Source of the DNA: CAZNPW01 sp964575185
Lineage (GTDB): Bacteria > Pseudomonadota > Alphaproteobacteria > Rhodobacterales > Rhodobacteraceae
Direction: 5' to 3'
NCBI GenBank assembly: GCA_964575185.1
Contig: CAZNPW010000054.1
Location: 1-17,906 of the forward strand
DNA length: 17,906 nt
Every line of letters starts with the position of its first letter. Within the stretch, counting starts at the first letter, position 1. The position numbers were made by a program, and so were the translations under genes. The notes beneath the pieces are model-generated. The model did not search any database. It saw only the letters and a program-made list of their open reading frames with translations, and had not been told where the DNA came from. Shown one piece after another: positions 1 through 4,586 of this stretch.

Positions 1-2
1 TC

Positions 3-638
3 GTGGACGAGATGGCCGACCTGATGATGGTCGCGGGCAAGGAGATCGAGGCCTGCATCCAGCGGCTGGCGCAGATGGCGCGGGCCTCCGGCATCCACCT
101 CATCATGGCGACGCAGCGGCCGTCGGTCGATGTCATCACCGGCACGATCAAGGCCAACTTCCCGACGCGGATCAGCTTCCAGGTCACGTCCAAGATCGAC
201 AGCCGCACCATCCTGGGCGAGCAGGGGGCCGAGCAGCTCCTCGGCATGGGGGACATGCTCTACATGGCCGGCGGCGGGCGGATCGGGCGCATCCACGGGC
301 CCTTCGTCAGCGACGAGGAGGTCGAGGAGATCGTCAACCACCTGAAATCCTTCGGCCCGCCCGAATACATGTCGGGCGTCGTCGAAGGCCCGGCCGAGGA
401 AGAGGCCGACATCGACGCCGTCCTCGGCCTCGGCGGCGAAGCGTCCGACGACGCGCTCTACGACCAGGCGGTGGCGATCGTGGCGCGGGACCGCAAGTGC
501 TCCACCAGCTACGTCCAGCGCAAGCTCGGCATCGGCTACCAGAAGGCGGCGCGTCTGGTGGAGAAGATGGAGGACGAGGGCGTGGTCACGAAGGCCAACC
601 ACGTCGGCAAGCGCGAGATTTTGGTGGGGGAACGGTGA
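3..638 (+). CDS. ftsK: DNA translocase FtsK, C-terminal part (5' truncated by window edge)
   Basis: This is the C-terminal end of the septal DNA pump that moves chromosome ends through the closing division septum and activates XerCD recombination at dif. The readable frame opens inside the motor domain at the Walker B strand (VDEMADLMM), followed by the conserved LIMATQRPSVDVITGTIK and RISFQVTSKIDSRTILG segments. After an acidic linker (about residues 125-150 of the fragment) comes the gamma winged-helix domain (about 150-211; YDQAVAIVARDRKCSTSYVQ, then QKAARLVEKMEDEGVV), which reads KOPS sequences. The N-terminal membrane segments and Walker A lie outside the window. The stop is at 636-638, with no coupled gene behind it. 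In related genomes, as I recall, lolA follows ftsK closely; here a low-GC insert separates them. The family assignment is very secure. Confidence 0.97.
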   Translation: MDEMADLMMVAGKEIEACIQRLAQMARASGIHLIMATQRPSVDVITGTIKANFPTRISFQVTSKIDSRTILGEQGAEQLLGMGDMLYMAGGGRIGRIHGPFVSDEEVEEIVNHLKSFGPPEYMSGVVEGPAEEEADIDAVLGLGGEASDDALYDQAVAIVARDRKCSTSYVQRKLGIGYQKAARLVEKMEDEGVVTKANHVGKREILVGER

Positions 639-708
639 GGGGTGGTAACGTCTCCGGGAGAGAACACGCTAACGCCGTAAACTCGCCCTACATGATCTGC
701 GGTGGAAC

Positions 709-724
709 TTAACCAGACCTTAAC
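709..724 (+). promoter_or_regulatory. CtrA-type binding box (TTAA-N7-TTAA)
   Basis: The 16 bases TTAACCAGACCTTAAC match the full alphaproteobacterial CtrA consensus TTAA-N7-TTAA, and both halves carry the extra C (TTAAC). The half sites lie 11 bp apart. The box sits 71 nt after the ftsK stop and 82 nt before the antitoxin ATG, just upstream of the promoter candidate at 750-779, a plausible position for an activator. That CtrA binds here is an inference from the match. Confidence 0.55.
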
Positions 725-749
725 GGTTCGATGTCAAGCCCAAGACGAC

Positions 750-779
750 TTGTGACGTAGCTCGGTTCCGTGATGTAGT
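750..779 (+). promoter_or_regulatory. Sigma-70-like promoter candidate for the FIC module
   Basis: A -35-like TTGTGA (750-755) and an 18-nt spacer precede the -10-like TGTAGT (774-779), which carries an extended TG two bases before it. A strong ribosome binding site, AGGGGAG (793-799), lies 6 nt before the ATG at 806. The short leader fits a promoter dedicated to the antitoxin-toxin pair. Matches are partial (4 of 6 at each hexamer). Confidence 0.4.
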
Positions 780-805
780 GTAAGAAGACTGAAGGGGAGA
801 AAAAG

Positions 806-997
806 ATGCCGGACCTCGTGACGGACCCGAAGCTTCTGAGTGCGCTTCGGGCGGCCGCGATGACGCAGATGAGCTACGATGAGCTCAGGCAGCAGCGTAT
901 CGACTACATCGTAGCGTGCCTGTCGGATGAAGGAACCAAGGTGACTAAGGCTCAGGTAGTCAAGGAGCTCGACAAGCTGGCTGGCGCGGCGGTGTAG
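806..997 (+). CDS. Small VbhA-like antitoxin candidate for the downstream Fic protein
   Basis: This 63-aa protein directly precedes a Fic gene, 9 nt away, in the antitoxin-first order of class I FIC modules. Class I antitoxins such as VbhA carry an inhibitory helix with [S/T]xxxE[G/N], whose Glu pairs with the second Arg of the Fic motif and blocks ATP binding. Here the equivalent stretch is RIDYIVACLSDEGTKVT: residues 38-43 read C-L-S-D-E-G, so Glu42-Gly43 are kept but the Ser/Thr position is Cys38 (TGC, one base from Ser AGC). A helix ending in QVVKELDKLAG (50-60) follows, as expected for the VbhA fold. The start is well supported by AGGGGAG 6 nt upstream. GC content is far below that of the neighbours, suggesting transfer. 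The role is inferred from context and motif; a plain hypothetical protein remains possible. Confidence 0.6.
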   Translation: MPDLVTDPKLLSALRAAAMTQMSYDELRQQRIDYIVACLSDEGTKVTKAQVVKELDKLAGAAV

Positions 998-1006
998 TGA
1001 CTCCAA

Positions 1007-1618
1007 GTGATCCTTTTCGATCTGACTAGCTCTGAGGCTAACCCAGTCTACCAGTCTATGGCGATCGCTAATGGCGATCGCCAGTTCAGCTTTTTACAGT
1101 CTCTGGTCCTTGCTGCACTGGCAAGCAATCAGCACTTTCTGTCAGACACAATTCTAAAGGCGCTAAACTTTCAAGCGATTGCGTGCTTGCATACAAGTGC
1201 GGGCTTATACCGGCCGTGTAAGGTTACTGTCGGCGACTATACCCCTCCCCCAGAGTTTCAGGTTCCGGGATTGATGGAGAATTTCATCAATTCTGTGAAT
1301 CGCGCGTGGGAGACAGCGGATCCGGTCAGCCTTTCAGCCTTTATTCTGTGGAGACTGAACCATATACATCCCTTCATTAACGGGAATGGACGTACCGCGC
1401 GTGCTGCAGCCTACTTTGCTTTGTGCGTCAAGCTTGGTGGATGGTTGCCGGGAACTCCGATCCTTCCGGCGCGCCTGAAGATGATTGACCCAGAATACAT
1501 TGCTGCGATCAAGGCAGCGGATGCAAGCATAGCGAGCGGGCACCTTGACCTTTCGTCTCTTCATGAACTGATTACGCGTCTGCTTATAGAGCAGATTGGG
1601 ACTGAGGACGGTTCCTGA
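1007..1618 (+). CDS. Fic-domain protein (probable AMPylating toxin of a FIC toxin-antitoxin pair)
   Basis: Fic enzymes transfer AMP or related groups from nucleotides to target proteins; bacterial FIC toxins often modify DNA gyrase and topoisomerase IV. The 203-aa protein has the flap region (GLYRPCKVTVGDYTPPP, 66-82) and the Fic motif HPFINGNGRTAR at 121-132. Catalytic His121, the anion-hole loop, Arg129 and Arg132 are present, but the metal-binding Asp/Glu of HxFx[D/E]GNGRxxR is Asn125. No inhibitory [S/T]xxxE[G/N] helix is seen at either end, so an external antitoxin is expected; the 63-aa gene just upstream fits. The start is GTG at 1007 with a poor ribosome site, implying translation coupled to the antitoxin; ATG 1058 is an alternative. 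GC is about 50 % (hand count over 1081-1260) in a much richer genome, and rare codons such as ATA and TTA occur. Confidence 0.88.
   Translation: MILFDLTSSEANPVYQSMAIANGDRQFSFLQSLVLAALASNQHFLSDTILKALNFQAIACLHTSAGLYRPCKVTVGDYTPPPEFQVPGLMENFINSVNRAWETADPVSLSAFILWRLNHIHPFINGNGRTARAAAYFALCVKLGGWLPGTPILPARLKMIDPEYIAAIKAADASIASGHLDLSSLHELITRLLIEQIGTEDGS
1060..1082 (+). repeat. 9-bp perfect inverted repeat with two GCGATCGC octamers inside fic
   Basis: ATGGCGATCGC occurs twice (1058-1068 and 1071-1081), 13 bp apart. Because GCGATCGC is itself a palindrome, the region also forms a perfect hairpin: GGCGATCGC (1060-1068), a 5-nt loop, then GCGATCGCC (1074-1082). It lies around codons 18-26 of fic and overlaps the alternative ATG at 1058. 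Confidence 0.7.
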
Positions 1619-1696
1619 GTCGATAACTCTCCTTTCCAACGCCGATTGAACGGATCGGCTACTGGTGTTCGTCGTGCGACATCCTATCTTCCCTCC

Positions 1697-2287
1697 ATGA
1701 AAACCCTTGCCTTCACCCTCGCCGCCCTCGCCTTCGCACTTCCCGCCCAGGCCGAGCCGCTGCCGCTGTCCGCCCTGTCGGCCTATCTGAACGGCATCAC
1801 GACGGCCGAGGCGGACTTCACCCAGATCAACGCCGACCAGACCATCTCCACCGGCCGCGTCTACATCCAGCGCCCCGGCCGCGTCCGCTTCGAATATGCG
1901 CCGCCCGACGACAGCCTGGTGCTGGCGAGCGCGGGGAGCGTCGCCATCTTCGACGGCAGGTCGGACGCCGACCCGGAGCAGTATCCGCTCTCGCGCACGC
2001 CGCTGAGCCTGATCCTTGCCGCCGACATCGACCTGTCGCGCGCCCGCATGGTGATCGGCCAGACCGCCGACGCCACCACCACCCGGGTCACCGCGCAGGA
2101 CCCCGACAACCCCGACTACGGCACGATCGAGCTCGTATTCTCGGACGATCCGGTCGCGCTGCGGCAATGGGTCATCACCGACGACACCGGCCAGCAGACG
2201 ACCGTGATCCTGGGCGAGCTGCAGACCGGCGGCAGCTTCCCGTCCTCGCTGTTCTCGATCACGACCGAGCAGCAGCGGCGGGACTAG
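1697..2287 (+). CDS. lolA: Outer-membrane lipoprotein carrier protein LolA
   Basis: LolA is the periplasmic chaperone that takes lipoproteins released by LolCDE and carries them to the outer membrane. The 196-aa product starts MKTLAFTLAALAFALPAQA, a clear Sec signal peptide cleaved after residue 19, then has the typical LolA core: an early DFTQINADQTISTGRVYIQ strand pair, the RPGRVRFEYAPPDDSL segment and a late TTVILGELQTGG strand. Length matches the family. ATG 1697 was chosen over an upstream TTG at 1646 because it places the signal peptide at the N terminus, although no good Shine-Dalgarno is seen. It follows ftsK in position but is separated from it by the FIC module, so it probably needs its own promoter, which I could not locate. 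Its TAG lies within the CTAG shared with the convergent gene. Confidence 0.92.
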   Translation: MKTLAFTLAALAFALPAQAEPLPLSALSAYLNGITTAEADFTQINADQTISTGRVYIQRPGRVRFEYAPPDDSLVLASAGSVAIFDGRSDADPEQYPLSRTPLSLILAADIDLSRARMVIGQTADATTTRVTAQDPDNPDYGTIELVFSDDPVALRQWVITDDTGQQTTVILGELQTGGSFPSSLFSITTEQQRRD

Positions 2288-2883
2288 CGCCGCCCGCAGC
2301 CGCGGAGCTGGCCGTCGTACATCGCGGCGCGGGCGGCGACGCCTTTGGCGACATCGATCAGCCAGGGCTTGGCAAGATAGCTCTGGTTGGCATAGCCCGT
2401 CCGGCCCTCGTGATAGGCCAGATACTGGTTGTATGCGTCGCCCTTAGGGATGCCGAGGCGCATCCATGTCTCGTTCACGTACCAGCCCATGAAGTCGGTC
2501 GCATCCCCGATGTCGTCGCGCCGGGCGCGGCGGCCGCCTTCCTCGTCGCGATACTCCTCCCAGGTGCCGTCGACCGCCTGGCTGTAGCCGTAGGCGCTGC
2601 TCATCCGGCCCATCGGGATGATGCCGAGCGCAAAGCGGTAGGGCGTGCGCGCGTCCCCGACGAACTTCGATTCCTGGTGGATCATCGCCATCAGCACCGG
2701 CACCGGCACGTCCCAGCGCCGTTCGGCATCCTGCATCGCGCGGAAATAGGACGGCCGTTCCTGCGCCAGCGCGCAGGCGTTGTCGAGGTTGCGCGGGGCC
2801 GAGTAACGGCCCGCCCCGCAGGAGGCGAGAAACAGCAGCAAAACGCCCGCGCGCGCCGCGCGTCCCGTGATCATCCTGCCCAT
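2284..2883 (-). CDS. Lipoprotein with lytic-transglycosylase (SLT-like) domain
   Basis: The 199-aa product begins with a lipoprotein signal (GVLLLFLASC; lipobox L19-A-S-C22), so it is predicted to be lipid-anchored in the cell envelope. The remainder resembles the lysozyme-like SLT fold of lytic transglycosylases, which cleave the MurNAc-GlcNAc bond of peptidoglycan: MAMIHQESKF with candidate catalytic Glu71, AYGYSQAVDGTWEEY (97-111) in the usual substrate-groove position, and NQYLAYHEGRTGY (152-164). The ATG at 2883 has GAGG 6 nt upstream; ATG 2874 is an alternative that keeps the signal. A sigma-70-like promoter is at 2914-2942. The stop overlaps that of lolA tail to tail. Family is fairly sure, exact substrate unknown. 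Confidence 0.85.
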   Translation of the reverse strand: MGRMITGRAARAGVLLLFLASCGAGRYSAPRNLDNACALAQERPSYFRAMQDAERRWDVPVPVLMAMIHQESKFVGDARTPYRFALGIIPMGRMSSAYGYSQAVDGTWEEYRDEEGGRRARRDDIGDATDFMGWYVNETWMRLGIPKGDAYNQYLAYHEGRTGYANQSYLAKPWLIDVAKGVAARAAMYDGQLRGCGRR

Positions 2884-2913
2884 GTGCCCCTCGAAGGTCT
2901 TGTTGTTGCCACA

Positions 2914-2942
2914 AGCATACCCCAGCTTTGGCTGCAGGGCAA
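2914..2942 (-). promoter_or_regulatory. Sigma-70-like promoter for the SLT lipoprotein
   Basis: Read on the minus strand, TTGCCC (2942-2937), a 17-nt spacer and TATGCT (2919-2914) form a promoter candidate matching 4 of 6 at each hexamer. It implies transcription starting near 2907 and a leader of about 24 nt before the ATG at 2883. Confidence 0.5.
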
Positions 2943-3027
2943 AGCCGCCGCGGATCAGATGTGCGCGATGTCGCCGCGCGCGGCCGCGCAGGGACACACT
3001 GTTTCTGCGCCGGGCCCGCCGCGCCGA

Positions 3028-3056
3028 TTGCACGCCCGCGGGACGGCCCCTAAGCT
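3028..3056 (+). promoter_or_regulatory. Promoter candidate for hspQ (sigma-70 or RpoH type)
   Basis: TTGCAC (3028-3033) with a 17-nt spacer and TAAGCT (3051-3056) reads as a weak sigma-70 promoter. The same stretch also reads as TTGCAC-N13-CCCCTAAG (CCCCTAAG at 3047-3054), close to the heat-shock pattern CTTGAA-N(11-16)-CCCCAT. HspQ is a heat-shock protein in E. coli, so an RpoH reading is reasonable but unproven. Confidence 0.4.
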
Positions 3057-3081
3057 GTACCGCGTGAGGGACGCGCGACAC

Positions 3082-3408
3082 ATGCATGCCACGCAGGCGA
3101 AATACCACATCGGCCAGATCGTGCGGCATCGCAAGCATCCGTTCCGCGGCGTGGTCTTCGATGTGGACGCGCGGTTTTCCAACACCGACGAATGGTACGC
3201 CGCGATCCCCGAGGACAGCCGTCCTGCCAAGAACCAGCCCTTCTACCACCTGCTGGCCGAACGCGACGAAAGCTACTACGTGGCCTACGTGTCGGAACAG
3301 AACCTCGTGCCCGACGACACCGGCCAGCCGGTCGGGCACCCCGACCTGCCCGACCTCTTCGGCGATTTCGCCGACGGGCGCTATCCGCTGCAATTCCGGA
3401 TGAACTGA
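3082..3408 (+). CDS. hspQ: Heat shock protein HspQ (YccV-like domain)
   Basis: HspQ is a small cytoplasmic heat-shock protein; in enterobacteria it is a specificity-enhancing factor and substrate of the Lon protease, and its fold was first named for hemimethylated-DNA binding. The 108-aa product covers the whole YccV-like domain: KYHIGQIVRHRKHPFRGVVF (8-27), DEWYAAIPEDSRPAKNQPFY and YVAYVSEQNLVPDDTGQPVG near the C-terminal third. ATG 3082 gives the usual family length and N terminus; GAGGG lies about 12 nt upstream, which is distant. It is divergent from the SLT lipoprotein gene with about 200 nt between them, holding both promoter candidates. Identity is secure. Confidence 0.93.
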   Translation: MHATQAKYHIGQIVRHRKHPFRGVVFDVDARFSNTDEWYAAIPEDSRPAKNQPFYHLLAERDESYYVAYVSEQNLVPDDTGQPVGHPDLPDLFGDFADGRYPLQFRMN

Positions 3409-3475
3409 CCGCCGCGCGGAAACCTTTCGTCAATGCGGCGCGGGCATGATCGGCGCATCAGGTGGCGAGGTGCGC

Positions 3476-3811
3476 ATGGAACTGACGGTGGAAGGGACGG
3501 GCGGGGTGCTCGTCGTGCGGGTGCAGGCCGCGCGGATCGACGCGGCCGGCGCGATAGGCTTCAAGGAAGCGGTGCGTGACCTGACCGCGGGGCAGGGCGG
3601 GCCGGTGGTGCTCGACCTGTCGCGGGTGCTGTTTCTCGACAGCAGCGGTCTCGGGGCCATCGTCGCGGTGAAGAAACTGCTCGGCCCCGACCGCCCGCTG
3701 GAGCTTGCGGCGCTGTCGCCCGGGGTGGAAAAGGTGTTCCGGCTGACGCGGATGGACAGCGTGTTCACGATCCACGCGCAGGTGCCGGCGGGCCTCCGCC
3801 ATGCCGGATAG
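3476..3811 (+). CDS. STAS-domain anti-sigma factor antagonist (RsbV/RbaV-like)
   Basis: In partner-switching systems this protein, when unphosphorylated, binds the anti-sigma kinase and frees the sigma factor. The 111-aa product is a single STAS domain with the phosphorylation loop FLDSSGLGAIVAVKKL (53-68); Ser56/Ser57 include the expected phosphosite. ATG 3476 is preferred to ATG 3446 because GGCGAGG lies just upstream and because it gives the usual MELTVE-like N terminus. The end overlaps the next gene by 11 nt, so the two are co-translated. In Rhodobacter capsulatus the RbaV/RbaW pair affects gene transfer agent production and stationary-phase survival; orthology here is likely by domain layout but not proven. 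Confidence 0.88.
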   Translation: MELTVEGTGGVLVVRVQAARIDAAGAIGFKEAVRDLTAGQGGPVVLDLSRVLFLDSSGLGAIVAVKKLLGPDRPLELAALSPGVEKVFRLTRMDSVFTIHAQVPAGLRHAG

Positions 3812-4307
3812 CGGCGGGCCGGCCTGCGACCTGCCGGTGCTTCTGCGGCTGCAGATCCAGGGCACGCCCGACGCCGTGTCGGCCGCGCTGCAGGCCCTGT
3901 TCGCCGGGCCGGACCGGCTGGCGCTGCCCGCGGATACGGGCAGCGACGCCCAGATCGTCCTGGCCGAGGCGATGAACAACATCGTCGAACACGCCTATGC
4001 CGACCGCGACGGGCTGATCGACGTGACGCTCTGGGCGGCGCCCGACGGGCTTCTGTGCCGCCTCGTCGACAACGGCGCACCCATGCCGTCCGTCCTCCCG
4101 GGCGGCAGCCTGCCGCCGTCCGGCCCCGACGACGGCTTGCCCGAAGGCGGGTTCGGATGGTTCCTGATTCGCGCCCTCGCCTCCGACATCGTCAGCCAGC
4201 GGCGCGATGGGATGAACCACCTGACCTTCAGCATCCCGGCGAAACGATCCCCCGCGGCCGCGCGGGATTGCGCGCGATGCGGCGACGGTGCCACGAACAG
4301 GCCTTAG
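3801..4307 (+). CDS. Anti-sigma factor serine kinase, HATPase fold (RsbW/RbaW-like)
   Basis: This is the kinase half of the partner switch: it binds a sigma factor or phosphorylates the STAS protein encoded just upstream. The 168-aa product has a GHKL ATPase fold with the N box EAMNNIVEHAY (56-66; Glu56, Asn60), G1 box LVDNGAPMP (88-96) and G2 box GGFGWFLIRAL (116-126), ending with the strand MNHLTFSIP. About 20 residues after the domain are poorly ordered and include three Cys/Asp-rich positions with no known role. ATG 3801 overlaps the STAS gene by 11 nt. No sigma factor or PP2C phosphatase gene is adjacent, so the partners must be elsewhere. Function class is sure; the target is not known. 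Confidence 0.87.
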   Translation: MPDSGGPACDLPVLLRLQIQGTPDAVSAALQALFAGPDRLALPADTGSDAQIVLAEAMNNIVEHAYADRDGLIDVTLWAAPDGLLCRLVDNGAPMPSVLPGGSLPPSGPDDGLPEGGFGWFLIRALASDIVSQRRDGMNHLTFSIPAKRSPAAARDCARCGDGATNRP

Positions 4308-4586
4308 TTCGCCCGCGAAAACTTCGCAGGCTGCGGGCAATGTCGCACCTGTAGCTGCATAAAGCTTCACCCCGGCGGCGCGGCGTATCGCCCCCACCCA
4401 GTCCGTGTCGCCGGGGTTCTTCCACAGCAGGCCGACAGGTCCGGTGCGGCGACCCGCATCGCGCCGCGCACCGTCGGGGGAGCCTGCCGGCCGGTCCGTC
4501 CCGTCTTTCGCAGCCGCCGCGCCTTTGTCCTTTCACCTGGCGGCCCGGCCGGGGTAGCACATGGGACGACGGCAGGGGTGACAACG
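4308..4586. other. Intergenic region between anti-sigma kinase and GGT-family gene
   Basis: These 279 nt hold the hairpin at 4311-4338 and the ribosome site AGGGG (4574-4578) of the next gene. Open frames on either strand here are extensions of neighbouring shadows with no recognisable protein. I found no convincing promoter; TTTCAC (4531-4536) with 18 nt to TAGCAC (4555-4560) is the best weak candidate. Confidence 0.5.
4311..4338 (+). terminator. Hairpin after the anti-sigma kinase gene
   Basis: GCCCGC (4311-4316) pairs with GCGGGC (4333-4338), and inside it GCGAA (4315-4319) can pair with TTCGC (4323-4327) as an alternative stem. It begins 3 nt after the stop codon. There is no T tract, so this is at best a Rho-assisted or weak terminator. 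Confidence 0.35.

Noticed and set aside
651..661. TCTCCGGGAGA palindrome after ftsK as a terminator or operator
   Set aside because: The arms are five bases with a single-base centre, so no hairpin can form, and there is no second copy to support an operator.
1646..1696. TTG at 1646 as the lolA start
   Set aside because: It would put 17 polar and basic residues before a clear signal peptide that begins at ATG 1697.
3418..3445. GGAAAC upstream of the STAS gene as an EcfG-type stress promoter
   Set aside because: No CGTT-like -10 element occurs at the required 16-17 nt spacing.
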